This document shows positions 1 through 8,232 of a DNA stretch of 64,000 nt, one piece after another. This DNA is from Streptomyces sp. NBC_01214. Lineage in GTDB: Bacteria; Actinomycetota; Actinomycetes; Streptomycetales; Streptomycetaceae. A model generated the notes under the pieces. That model saw nothing but the letters and a program-made list of their open reading frames with translations. It was not told where the DNA came from and ran no database searches. Where the stretch lies: contig NZ_JAPEOS010000003.1 in the NCBI RefSeq assembly GCF_026340975.1, positions 1,302,001 to 1,366,000 of the forward strand. The letters run 5' to 3'. The stretch's first letter is position 1. Each line of letters opens with the position of its first letter. A program made the position numbers and the translations under genes.

Positions 1-876
1 GGGGTACCGAGCATGGGCGTGTACCTACAGCCCACCGCCCCGACCGGCGACTTCGCCCCGACCTTGATGGGGACCCGCTCGCTGGGACGGTTCGGCAACC
101 GCGCCGCCGGACGGTTCGCCCTGCGCATGACCGACCGGGTCTTCGAGCCGGCGGTGGTACGGCTGCGCGAACGCCTTGACCTGCCGGCGCTGACTGCCGC
201 ACGGATGCGCCGGCGGCAGGACGAAGCCGGCTGGCCCGTCCTGCACGGCTTCAGCACGGCGCTGGTACCCCGCCCGTCCGACTGGGCGGCCCATCTGACC
301 GTGACCGGCTCCTGGTGGCCGTACGTCGACGCCGGCCGTCGGCTGCCCGCGGACCTGGAGGACTTCCTGGCTGCCGGACCGCCACCGGTGCTGGTCGGCT
401 TCGGCAGCATGGCCGCCGGCCACGGGGACCGCCTGAGCGAGATCGCCGTAGGTGCCCTGCGGAAGGCCGGGCTGCGCGGGATCCTCCAGTCGGGCAGTGC
501 TGGGCTCGCCGCCGACGGGGACGACGTCCTGACCGTCGGCGCCGTACCGCACGCTCTGCTGTTCCCGCGGCTGGCCGCCGTCGTCCACCACGCCGGAGCC
601 GGCACCACGGCGGCGGCAGTCCGCGCCGGGATCCCCTCCGTCACGGTACCGGTCGCCGCTGACCAGCCCTTTTGGGCCGCCCGGCTCACTGCGATCGGCG
701 CAGCGCCGGCCCCGATCCCCTTCCGCTCCTTGACTTCCGAAGTCCTCGCCGACGCGCTCACCGCTGCCGTACGAGAGCCGTCGTACGCGAAGGCGGCCGC
801 GGTCGCCGCGCACCACATGTCGACGGAGGAGGCAGGGGGCAGCGTCGTGACGGCCGTCCGACGGCTAGCGCAGTGA
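1..876 (+). CDS. GT1-family glycosyltransferase, 3' part (partial)
   Basis: The frame is open from the first base, so the gene starts upstream of the window; the ATG at 13 is probably internal because GVPS precedes it in frame. The visible part is the end of the N-terminal domain and the whole nucleotide-binding C-terminal domain of a GT-B enzyme. The donor-binding signature is clear near the end: HHAGAGTTAAAVRAG followed by PVAADQPFWAARL, as in UDP- or TDP-sugar transferases that act on sterols, macrolides or glycopeptides. GFGSM near the domain border is also typical. The family moves an activated sugar to a lipophilic acceptor; the acceptor cannot be read from sequence. No partner genes are visible on this side. 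Confidence 0.85.
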   Translation, partial: GVPSMGVYLQPTAPTGDFAPTLMGTRSLGRFGNRAAGRFALRMTDRVFEPAVVRLRERLDLPALTAARMRRRQDEAGWPVLHGFSTALVPRPSDWAAHLTVTGSWWPYVDAGRRLPADLEDFLAAGPPPVLVGFGSMAAGHGDRLSEIAVGALRKAGLRGILQSGSAGLAADGDDVLTVGAVPHALLFPRLAAVVHHAGAGTTAAAVRAGIPSVTVPVAADQPFWAARLTAIGAAPAPIPFRSLTSEVLADALTAAVREPSYAKAAAVAAHHMSTEEAGGSVVTAVRRLAQ

Positions 877-993
877 CCGCGTCGTACGGAGGAGAGAGGC
901 CGTCGCCCGCCGACTCCGGCCGCGCACCGGACCGGGCGCTGCTTCCCTCCGGCGTGCCCCCTCAGCAGGCCGGGGCCGTCGTCGGAGCGCGGG

Positions 994-1725
994 TCAGCCC
1001 ACCGCGTCCCAGGCCCTCATCGGACCGTCCAGCCAGGCGGGTGGCAGCTCGGCGGCCTCCCACTCCTCCCGCAGTGCGGCCGCTGGCGTGGCGAGTCGCT
1101 CCAGCACGGCGACGCTGGTGGCGGAGTGCAGCAGGGAGTAGCGGCCGTGGATGGCGGTGGCACTGCCGGGCCCGTACTCCACGTACAACCGCTCCAGGCG
1201 GGCCCGGTGCGCTGCGGCGAAATCTGCCAGCCGGCCGGCGTACCGGGCCCTCTGCCGGGGAGTCATCGTGGCGAGGACGGCACGGAGTACCTCCTCGGTG
1301 ACCTCGGGGTCGAGGTCGGAGGCGGCGGTGAAGGTGAGGTAGAGGGGGGTGACGGCTGCCTTCGCCTGCTCCACCTCCACGCGCCCGACCGGTGGCCGGG
1401 CGGCCGGGGCGGCGCTCGGTCCGTCGGGGTCGACGGTTCGCCCCAGTGCCCGATCGGCGAGCGCGCCGAGCTCGTCGGCTGCGGCACGGGCACCGTCCAG
1501 CCAGCCCGACTCGTACGGCTCGCCCTTGTCCCCCGGGGCGGACCCCCCGAGCGCGCCGACCTCCTCGCACGCGCCGGCCAAGGCGCCCGCCTCGACCAGG
1601 GCGATCAGGACCTCCGCATCGTCGGCGGAGACCCCCGCCCGACCGAGCAGCTGGAGCAGCGTCCTCTTCGCGTTCAGGACGCTGACCGAGTCCAGCTCCG
1701 GCCGGTTCTCCTCGGCGGCATGCAT
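994..1725 (-). CDS. Hypothetical protein, about 243 aa
   Basis: I do not recognise this protein. The start chosen is ATG at 1725, preceded by GAGGAG at a good distance; the frame is open upstream but that stretch reads like non-coding sequence. The product is soluble with no signal peptide or membrane segment. It has an alpha-helical N-terminal part rich in Ala/Leu/Glu, a short Pro/Ala linker near residue 105, and a helical C-terminal half with an MTPRQRARYAGRLADF helix and a YGPGSATAIHGRYSLLHSA stretch. It converges on the glycosyltransferase and is followed upstream by a 217-bp gap. Confidence 0.6.
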   Translation of the reverse strand: MHAAEENRPELDSVSVLNAKRTLLQLLGRAGVSADDAEVLIALVEAGALAGACEEVGALGGSAPGDKGEPYESGWLDGARAAADELGALADRALGRTVDPDGPSAAPAARPPVGRVEVEQAKAAVTPLYLTFTAASDLDPEVTEEVLRAVLATMTPRQRARYAGRLADFAAAHRARLERLYVEYGPGSATAIHGRYSLLHSATSVAVLERLATPAAALREEWEAAELPPAWLDGPMRAWDAVG

Positions 1726-1942
1726 CGGATTCTCCTCATCCCAGGGGCCAGCGGTGCGGTGCGCTAGTGCGGAGCGCACCGTTTGACGGTTCAACGCGGG
1801 ATGGTGCCGCTGTGATCCCTGCGGACGTCCTGATGCTCGACGACTGCATCCGTTCAGCGGAACGAGCGCCTCGATCGCCCGGAGGGCGATCAGCACCCCT
1901 TGACCAGGCACGGCCCCGCTACTCGTTTGCGGCGGGGGCGGC

Positions 1943-2602
1943 TCAGCTCAGCACGAGCGGGAGCTTCACCGTCACGTCGCGCAGTTCGGCCCGCTGCGCG
2001 TCGGTGGGCGCGCTGCGGCCGGTGCCGACCAGGAGCGCGTCCCGGTCGGTGAACGAGGTGGGGAACGCCGCCCCGGCGATCCGCTCCAGCACGGCGCGGG
2101 AGCGGGCCAGGCCCTCCTCGGGCGGCCGGGTCCGTGCGTCCGGGAGGTGGGCGATCAGGTCGAGGTGGTGCAGCGTCCACTCCAGGACGTACGCGTCGAG
2201 GTAGTCGCTGACGGTGAGGACCTCGTCTCGGGTGCCCACCCGGGTCCTCGGGTCGGCGAGTTCGGCGGCGCGGCCGGCGGCGGAGCCGACGTCGTCGAGG
2301 TGGAACCGGAGCAGGTGCGGGTCCCCGTACGCGGCGGCCAGCCGGACGGTGAGGGCTTCGAGCGGGTCCTCGCCGGTCGGGGGCCGGTCCGCGACGTGCC
2401 AGTAGGTCACCGCGTCGACGGTCGGCTCCTTCGCGGCGGGGGTGGCGAGGGTGATCAGGACGTCCTGGGCATCGATGACCAGGTGGCACACGAGGTCCCG
2501 TACGAGCCAGCCGGCGCAGCCCGACGGGCGCCCGAAGTCCGGGTCGGGGATCTCGGCGACCGCCGTGCGCAAGGCCGTCCAGGAACGGGTGAAGAGGTCC
2601 AC
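1943..2602 (-). CDS. DinB/maleylpyruvate isomerase-type metal-binding protein
   Basis: The chosen GTG start gives about 219 aa and begins at the usual point of the family, a four-helix bundle starting VDLFTRSWTALR, then the conserved GCAGWLVRDLVCHL. The histidine of CHL and those of EWTLHHLDL are in the positions of the metal ligands in the mycothiol-dependent maleylpyruvate isomerase/DinB fold. Members bind a divalent metal and use mycothiol, but most are of unknown reaction. The frame runs open to 2803, yet the extra 67 residues are low complexity. No strong ribosome binding site is visible at the GTG, so the start is uncertain. It lies downstream of the regulator at 2807-3949 on the same strand. 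Confidence 0.65.
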   Translation of the reverse strand: MDLFTRSWTALRTAVAEIPDPDFGRPSGCAGWLVRDLVCHLVIDAQDVLITLATPAAKEPTVDAVTYWHVADRPPTGEDPLEALTVRLAAAYGDPHLLRFHLDDVGSAAGRAAELADPRTRVGTRDEVLTVSDYLDAYVLEWTLHHLDLIAHLPDARTRPPEEGLARSRAVLERIAGAAFPTSFTDRDALLVGTGRSAPTDAQRAELRDVTVKLPLVLS

Positions 2603-2806
2603 ACCGGCACCGTAGTGCGGCGCCGCCGCGACGGACAAGCTCGGCCTTCCGGTCCGGCCGGGCGGGTCCCCGTCGCCCAGTGCCGCCGGCTCCGATCCCT
2701 GCGGGGAGCCGGTGGCGGACGCACGCCGTCCCGGCCCGTACCGCTCGACGCGGAGGCGGGCCATCGCGGCCTCGACGCAACCACCGACCCACTGTGCGGA
2801 CACGCC

Positions 2807-3949
2807 CTACGAGCGGATCGTCAGGTGCGGGAGCAACCCCACGTGTTGCCGGGGGCCGGTCTCCTGGCAGGTCTCCTGGCGGGTCTCCGGGCCGGTCTCT
2901 GGGCCGGTCTCCGGGCCGGTCTCTGGGCCGGTCTCCTGGCCGGTGGTGGTCAGCCGGTCGAGCAGCAGGTCCGCCGCCCGCCTGCCCACTTCGTGCTGGG
3001 GCGGTGCCACCGCCGACAGCGGTACACCGGCCAGCCCGGCCACCTGGTCGCCGTACGCGATCAACGCCAGGTCCTCGGGCACCCGTACGCCCCGCGCCTG
3101 GAGCCTCGGGATCAGCATGATCGCGTCGGTGTCGCCGTGGACCAGGGCCGCGGTCACCCCGCCCGCCGTCACCGCCCCGCACAGGTAGTCCAGGCTCCGG
3201 GCGAACAGGCCGGCCTCCGTGAGCGGGACCGGTCCGGCGGGCGGCCACGGCGGCGCCGGCTCCAGACCGAGGGCGGCCACGGCGGCCTCGTACCCGGCGC
3301 GCAGCCGGGCCGTCGCCGGGGTGTCCCGGCCGGCGAGTGCGATCCGCCGGTGCCCCAGCCCGGCCAGGTGGCGGACCGCCCCGGCCGCGCCGTGCGCGTG
3401 GTCGGACGCCACCCGGTCCAAGGCGGCCGCCGGATGCCCCGGCGGGGCCCAGCGCTCCACCAGTACGGCAGGAACCGGGAGTTCCGCGGTCCAGGCGCCC
3501 TCCCCGGGCCGGGGGGATCCGGTCTCCCAGTTCGGGGTCAACAGCAGCCCGTGCGCCCCCGTGGACAGCAGCCGGTCCGCCTGTATCCGGTCCTCGCCCG
3601 TCAGGTACCGCGTCAGGCCCACGGTCAGCCGGGCGCCCCGCGCCTCGATCGCCTCGCGGGCCCCGCGCACCACATCGGCGTAGGAGTGGTCGACCGTCGG
3701 CACCACCATCCCGACCCGCAGCCCGGCCGTCCGCCCCGTCACCGCGGCTGCCGGCCTCCCCGGTTCCACCCGGCCGATCCCGCCGTGCATCCGCCGGACC
3801 TCGCCCCGCGCCGTCATCGCCTCGATGTCCCGCCGCAGGGTGACCGGCGAGACGCCGAGTTCCCGGGCCAGGTCCGTCACCCGCACCGTGCCCCGGGCCC
3901 GGACGAGTTCGAGTACGCGGGTCCGACGCTGGTTCACGTGCGGTCTCAA
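2807..3949 (-). CDS. Transcriptional regulator: DeoR-type HTH plus LacI-like sugar-binding domain
   Basis: A 380-aa regulator. Residues 7-60 form a DeoR-like winged helix-turn-helix (RTRVLELVRARGTVRVTDLA then VSPVTLRRDIEAM). Residues from about 75 to 340 match the LacI/GalR periplasmic-binding-protein fold, with GMVVPTVDHSYADVVRGA, the GHRRIAL strand, and DLALIAYGDQVAGLA near the end. Such proteins repress sugar-use genes until the sugar binds. It is divergent from the remnant beta-galactosidase and galTK, so control of galactose or beta-galactoside use is the natural inference. The C-terminal tail is odd: just before the ending RQHVGLLPHLTIRS it carries an ETGP-type tandem repeat (2855-2944). 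Confidence 0.8.
   Translation of the reverse strand: MRPHVNQRRTRVLELVRARGTVRVTDLARELGVSPVTLRRDIEAMTARGEVRRMHGGIGRVEPGRPAAAVTGRTAGLRVGMVVPTVDHSYADVVRGAREAIEARGARLTVGLTRYLTGEDRIQADRLLSTGAHGLLLTPNWETGSPRPGEGAWTAELPVPAVLVERWAPPGHPAAALDRVASDHAHGAAGAVRHLAGLGHRRIALAGRDTPATARLRAGYEAAVAALGLEPAPPWPPAGPVPLTEAGLFARSLDYLCGAVTAGGVTAALVHGDTDAIMLIPRLQARGVRVPEDLALIAYGDQVAGLAGVPLSAVAPPQHEVGRRAADLLLDRLTTTGQETGPETGPETGPETGPETRQETCQETGPRQHVGLLPHLTIRS
2855..2944 (-). repeat. 12-bp in-frame tandem repeat, seven and a half copies
   Basis: Seven copies of a 12-bp unit (consensus gccggtctcckg on the plus strand) run from 2855 to 2938, followed by half a unit. They encode (ETGP)n with ETRQ and ETCQ variants inside the C-terminal part of the regulator. 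The unit length keeps the frame, so copy number could change without breaking the gene. Confidence 0.9.
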
Positions 3950-4002
3950 AGTGTCCCCCTGCGGTCTGCGCGGTCCCTCCCGGCAGCGGCATCATAAGGA
4001 AC

Positions 4003-4073
4003 CGATCCGATCGTTTCGAGGGGTGCGAGCGATCCGATCGGAGCCCTTCGGAGTCGATCGAGCGATCGTCGAC
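4003..4073. promoter_or_regulatory. GATCG-rich repeats between the regulator and the galactose genes
   Basis: The 11-mer cgatccgatcg occurs at 4003-4013 and again at 4030-4040, and an imperfect palindrome gtcgatcgagcgatcgtcga lies at 4053-4072. They sit 50-120 bp upstream of the regulator start and in front of the decayed beta-galactosidase, which is where operators of a divergent sugar regulator would be. That they are binding sites is inference. Confidence 0.4.
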
Positions 4074-4164
4074 GGTGCGGTCGATGCGTTCATGCATGCG
4101 ATGGCGAACCGTATTTCCGAAGGGGACTGTGACGGTCCGCCCGCCCGACCCTTGCCGTCGAAGG

Positions 4165-4216
4165 CTTCCACCTGCCCCGCCCCGCCCCGTCCCGCCCCCT
4201 CCCGCCCCGTCCCGCG
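4165..4216. repeat. Low-complexity CCCCGCCC tract
   Basis: About 50 bp of near-pure C/G written as repeated ccccgccccgtcccg-type units, between the operator-like region and the beta-galactosidase remnant. It has no coding sense and may mark an old deletion or slippage region. Confidence 0.6.
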
Positions 4217-4239
4217 CTTCGAGTTCGAGGCGGACGGCT

Positions 4240-4895
4240 GCTTCGACCTCGTTGTCGTGCCGGTCAGAGCGAGTGCGGCTCGTACGGCAACGACACTCGC
4301 TGCCGCGCCCACGTGGAACGGGCCCCTCGGCGCACGCGGTGTGGACGGCCCGCCGTTCACCGCGGACGGTCCCGAGGACGCAATGCTCCAGGGCGGCACG
4401 GTCCCCGGCCGGCTCGCCGCGGCCACCTCCGGCGCCCGGCCCGCCGAACACCGGGACGCCCTGAGCCGCTACCAGTGGACCGGCCCGCTCGGCCGCCGCG
4501 GGGTCCTGATTCGGCTGGTTCGACCACGGGGACGAGGACCATCGCGTCCGCTCCGTCGCCGACGTGGCCGCCTCCTTCGACGAACTCCCGGACACCGGCG
4601 CCCCTTCAACCTCTGCATGGCCCACGGCGAGGCCGGCGAACTCACCCCCGAGTGCCACGGGTTCCGCGAAGCCATCGGCACACAACGTGCCGCGTGCCGC
4701 TCTTGGACCACCTCTACCTGCCGGTCGGTGCGCGGCCCGGGGGCCTTGGGGCATGCCCTACGCCCCCGGACCCCGTGGCACGACCCAGCGGACGAGAAGG
4801 AGATCATCGTTCTCGTACCGGAGCGCCCCGGCCCCGTCCTGCCGTTGCCCGACCAGCCCGACCTCGGCCGCACCACGGTCGTCACCCCGGAGTGA
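4240..4895 (+). pseudogene. Decayed GH35 beta-galactosidase remnant
   Basis: Pieces of a glycoside hydrolase family 35 beta-galactosidase appear in order but in different frames. About 4275-4322 reads ECGSYGNDTRCRAHVER, matching the ENEYGSYG acid/base segment. About 4324-4510 reads LGARGVDGPPFTADGPEDAM and then GGTVPGRLAA...RYQWTGPL. After an in-frame TGA, about 4512-4602 reads FGWFDHGDEDHRVRSVADVA. About 4603-4630 reads PFNLCMAHG, and 4800-4895 reads EIIVLVPERPGPVLPLPDQP, like the enzyme's C-terminal end. The N-terminal half and the stretch after MAHG are missing. At least three frameshifts and a large deletion make it non-functional. It ends 14 bp before galT, so it was probably the first gene of a lactose/galactoside operon. 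Confidence 0.75.
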
Positions 4896-4908
4896 GAGAG
4901 TTCCTTCC

Positions 4909-5952
4909 GTGAAGCGCACGAGCACCCGCCTCGCCGACGGCCGCGAGATCATCTACTACGACACCGGCGACGGCGCCGCCCGCGCCTTCCCCGACACGCG
5001 TCCGCTCGACGCGTCCGCCACCGCGAGCAGCTCCGAGGTGCGGCGCGATCCGTTGCTCGGTGACCGGGTCGTCATCGCCTCCCACCGGCAGGGCCGCACC
5101 TACCACCCGCCCGCCGACGCCTGCCCGCTGTGCCCCTCCACCGGGGGACGCGCGAGCGAGATCCCGGCTCCCGACTACGAGGTGGCCGTCTTCGAGAACC
5201 GTTTCCCCTCCCTCGCCGGCGACACCGGCCGCTGCGAGGTCATCTGCTTCACCCCCGACCACCTGACCTCCTTCGCCGACCTCGACGAGGACCGCGCCGC
5301 GCTCGTCCTCGCCGCCTGGAGCGACCGCACCGCCGACCTCTCCGCCCGCGAGGGCGTCCAGCAGGTCTACTGCTTCGAGAACCGCGGCACCGAGATCGGC
5401 GTCACCCTCGGGCACCCGCACGGCCAGATCTACGCCTTCCCCTTCGTCACCCCGCGCACCACCCGGATGCTCACCACCGTCGCCGCACACCGCGAGCGCA
5501 CCGGCGGCAACCTCTTCGAGGAGGTCCTGGCCGCCGAGCGCGCCGAAGGCACCCGCGTCGTCCTCGAAACGGAGCACTGGACCGCCTTCGTGCCCTACGC
5601 GGCGCGCTGGCCGTACGAGGTCCACCTCTACCCGCGCCACCGGGTCCCCGACCTGCCCGCCCTCGGCGAGGGGGCCCGCGCCGAGTTCCCCCGGGTCTAC
5701 CTGGAGCTGCTGCGCCGCTTCGACCGGCTCTTCGACCGGCCCGAGCCGACCCCGTACATCTCCGCCTGGCACCAGGCCCCGGCGGGCGAGGGCCGGTCCG
5801 ACTTCGCGCTCCACCTGGAGCTCTTCACGATCCGCCGGACGGCGGACAAACTGAAGTACCTCGCCGGGACCGAGTCCGGCATGGAGGCCTACATGAACGA
5901 CGTCCGGCCCGAGGACGCGGCCGCGCGACTGCGGGAGGTGGCGAGCGCGTGA
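4909..5952 (+). CDS. galT: Galactose-1-phosphate uridylyltransferase
   Basis: Second enzyme of the Leloir pathway: exchanges UDP-glucose and galactose-1-phosphate to give UDP-galactose and glucose-1-phosphate. The GTG start at 4909 follows GAGAG at about 8-bp spacing and gives 347 aa, the usual bacterial length. The zinc-site CPLC is at residues 72-75 and the catalytic HPH motif, with the nucleophilic second histidine, at 169-171 within GVTLGHPHGQIYAFPF. RRDPLLGDRVVI near residue 45 is the conserved N-terminal block. The stop overlaps the galK start by 4 bp, so the two are translationally coupled. No galE is present in this window. Confidence 0.95.
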   Translation: MKRTSTRLADGREIIYYDTGDGAARAFPDTRPLDASATASSSEVRRDPLLGDRVVIASHRQGRTYHPPADACPLCPSTGGRASEIPAPDYEVAVFENRFPSLAGDTGRCEVICFTPDHLTSFADLDEDRAALVLAAWSDRTADLSAREGVQQVYCFENRGTEIGVTLGHPHGQIYAFPFVTPRTTRMLTTVAAHRERTGGNLFEEVLAAERAEGTRVVLETEHWTAFVPYAARWPYEVHLYPRHRVPDLPALGEGARAEFPRVYLELLRRFDRLFDRPEPTPYISAWHQAPAGEGRSDFALHLELFTIRRTADKLKYLAGTESGMEAYMNDVRPEDAAARLREVASA

Positions 5953-7109
5953 CCCGGTCGGCACAGGACGGTTTCCAGCAGCTGTACGGGTACCCGCCCG
6001 AGGGGGTCTGGGCGGCCCCGGGCCGGGTCAACCTGATCGGCGAACACACCGACTACAACGACGGCTTCGCCCTGCCCTTCGCCCTCCCGCAGCGCACCGA
6101 GGTGGCCGTGGCCCGGCGCACCGACCGGATCCTGCGGGTCCATTCCACCGACGCCCCCTCCGGCGCGGTCACCCTCGACCTCGCAGGGCTCGATCCGGCG
6201 CGCCCGCCGCAGGGCGCCGCGAGCTGGGCCGCCTACCCCGCCGGGGTCGCCTGGGCCCTGCTGGACGCCGGCCTTCCGGTCGGCGGCGCCGATCTGCACG
6301 TACGGTCCGACGTGCCGACCGGCGCCGGCCTGTCCTCCTCCGCCGCCCTGGAGGTGGCCACCGCGCTGGCCCTCACCGACCTGTACGGGATCCCGCTCAC
6401 CCGCCCCGAACTGGCCGCACTCGCCCGGCGCGCCGAGAACGCGTACGTCGGCGTCCCCTGCGGGATCATGGACCAGACGGCCTCGGCCTGTGCGACCGGC
6501 GGACACGCCCTCCACCTGGACACCCGCAGCCTCGAACAGCGCCACATCCCCTTCGACTGCGCGGCGGCCGGCCTGCGCCTCCTCGTCATCGACACCCGGG
6601 TCAAGCACGCGCTCGCCGACGGGGCCTACACCCAGCGCCGGGCCTCCTGCCACCGTGCGGCCGCGGCCCTGGGTCTGCCCGCCCTGCGCGACCTCCCGTA
6701 CGAGGAGCTGGAGCAGGCCCTGGCCCGCCTGGAGGATCCGGTCGGCCGCAGGCGCGTCCGGCACGTCGTGACTGAGAACCAGCGGGTCCTGCGCGTTGAG
6801 GAACTGCTGCGCGCGGGCCGACTGCGCGAGACGGGACCGCTGCTGACGGAGGGGCACCTCTCGCTGCGCGACGACTACGAGGTGTCCTGCCCGGAGCTGG
6901 ACCTGGCGGTTTCCACGGCGGACGCGGCGGGCGCGTACGGCTCCCGCATGACGGGCGGCGGCTTCGGCGGCTCGGCGCTGTCCCTGATCGATGCGGACGC
7001 CGAGCGGTCGGTGACCCGGGCCGTGACCGATGCCTTCCTCCGCGCGGACCTCACACCCCCGCGCATCACGACGGCCTCCCCGTCGCCGGGCGCCACCCGA
7101 CTCCTGTAG
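5949..7109 (+). CDS. galK: Galactokinase
   Basis: Phosphorylates galactose with ATP to galactose-1-phosphate, the substrate of GalT. The GTG start at 5949 overlaps the galT stop in GTGA and gives 386 aa. All three GHMP-kinase motifs are visible: the galactokinase signature GRVNLIGEHTDYNDGFALP at residues 26-44, the ATP-binding PTGAGLSSSAAL at about 123-134, and GSRMTGGGFGGSALSL near residue 335. Cytoplasmic. It is the last gene of the operon and is followed by a symmetrical hairpin at 7124-7144. Confidence 0.96.
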   Translation: MTRSAQDGFQQLYGYPPEGVWAAPGRVNLIGEHTDYNDGFALPFALPQRTEVAVARRTDRILRVHSTDAPSGAVTLDLAGLDPARPPQGAASWAAYPAGVAWALLDAGLPVGGADLHVRSDVPTGAGLSSSAALEVATALALTDLYGIPLTRPELAALARRAENAYVGVPCGIMDQTASACATGGHALHLDTRSLEQRHIPFDCAAAGLRLLVIDTRVKHALADGAYTQRRASCHRAAAALGLPALRDLPYEELEQALARLEDPVGRRRVRHVVTENQRVLRVEELLRAGRLRETGPLLTEGHLSLRDDYEVSCPELDLAVSTADAAGAYGSRMTGGGFGGSALSLIDADAERSVTRAVTDAFLRADLTPPRITTASPSPGATRLL

Positions 7110-7123
7110 CGCGGCGACCGCAC

Positions 7124-7144
7124 GCCTCCACCGGTGGTGGAGGC
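7124..7144. terminator. Bidirectional hairpin between galK and the secreted protein
   Basis: Perfect 9-bp arms gcctccacc and ggtggaggc around a 3-nt loop, in the 66-bp gap between converging genes. There is no clear U-tract on either side, which is common in streptomycetes. Confidence 0.6.
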
Positions 7145-7175
7145 GGCCCTGCGCGGTGACGCCGGCGCGGGAGGG

Positions 7176-7979
7176 TCAGGGGGTCGGGGACGGCCGGGAC
7201 GGCTGCGGGGCGCCGGGCACCGGGCCGACGAGCTTCGGGTTGTCCTGCCGGGCGGGTTCCATGGGCTGGACGTCGACCACGGTCACTCCGGCACCGGGCT
7301 GTTGCTCGCCGATCAGTTCGCCGCGGTGCCGCATGACGAACCCCACGGCGAGCGGTACGGCCCGGACGGCGTCGTTGACGTAGACGTCCTCGGTGTAGTC
7401 GTAGCGGGCCGGGGACCAGCACCCTTCGCATCCCGCTTCGGGCTTGCCCTCGAACGTCCACCGCAGGGTGACGCGGTAGGTGACGGGGTCGTCGCCGTAC
7501 CCGGCGGTGAAGACCAGCTTGCCGCGGGCGGTGCGGTGGTCGGTGGCGCACGTGTCGACGGTGACGGTGCCGTACGCGGGGACGCTCTCGGGGGTGGGGA
7601 GCTGGGGCACGGTGCGCGCGCAGCCGGGCCCGGGCGCGGGGGTCTCGCCGCCGCCCCCGCCCGTGCCTCCGCCTCCGGGACGGCCGGTGGGCGTGCCGGG
7701 TCTCGGGCTGACGGTCGGGTTCGGGGCGGCGGTGGGGGCCAGAGTGGGGGTGGGGGCCAGGGTGGCCGGGGGGACGAGGGTGGGGGTGGCGCCCGGAACG
7801 GGGGTGCCCGACGGCATGACCGTGGGGCGGGTGGTCGGCGGGGCGGACGGCCCCCTGGTGGGCGAGGCGCTGGGGCCGGGGCCGGGGGTCTCGTCGGCGT
7901 TGACGGGCCCGGCGAATAGGGCGAGGACGGCGGCCGCGCAGGTGGCGACGCCGGCGGCCGGTATCAGCTTGCGGTTCAC
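7176..7979 (-). CDS. Secreted protein of unknown function with Pro/Thr-rich linker
   Basis: The GTG start at 7979 is preceded by AAGGA at good spacing and gives 267 aa. It opens with a signal peptide (VNRKLIPAAGVATCAAAVLALFAG, probable cleavage after VNA). Residues about 30-105 are a Pro/Thr/Ser/Ala linker with repeated PTLAP/PTVSP units, then a GGGGTGGGGG stretch. The C-terminal domain, about 150 aa, contains two cysteine pairs (PGCARTV, DTCATDH, GCEGCW) that may form disulfides, and a beta-rich PVTYRVTLRWTFEGKPEAG segment. I do not recognise the domain. It converges on galK. Confidence 0.65.
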   Translation of the reverse strand: MNRKLIPAAGVATCAAAVLALFAGPVNADETPGPGPSASPTRGPSAPPTTRPTVMPSGTPVPGATPTLVPPATLAPTPTLAPTAAPNPTVSPRPGTPTGRPGGGGTGGGGGETPAPGPGCARTVPQLPTPESVPAYGTVTVDTCATDHRTARGKLVFTAGYGDDPVTYRVTLRWTFEGKPEAGCEGCWSPARYDYTEDVYVNDAVRAVPLAVGFVMRHRGELIGEQQPGAGVTVVDVQPMEPARQDNPKLVGPVPGAPQPSRPSPTP

Positions 7980-8232
7980 GGGTTTCCTTCGGGTCGGGCT
8001 GCCCCCGGCCCGGCTGGGGCGGGGGGAACTCCGGTCAGGACGCGGCCGCGACCGGCGCGGCGACGTCATGATCCATACGGTCAAATTACCGGGGGCGGGC
8101 CGGGAGGCCGGTGGGGGACGGGGCCCGCGCGTGTCACAAGGTGTTCACAGCCCGTTGCCGGGATTCGGGTCCGGCGCCCTAGACTGGACGCTCAGTTGAT
8201 CATGTACTCGTCGAGTCGGAGGAACGAAACGC

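Noticed and set aside
1890..4754. 954-codon open frame on the minus strand
   Set aside because: Shadow of the DinB-like and regulator genes in another frame; Arg/Gly/Pro/Ala-rich text with no domain.
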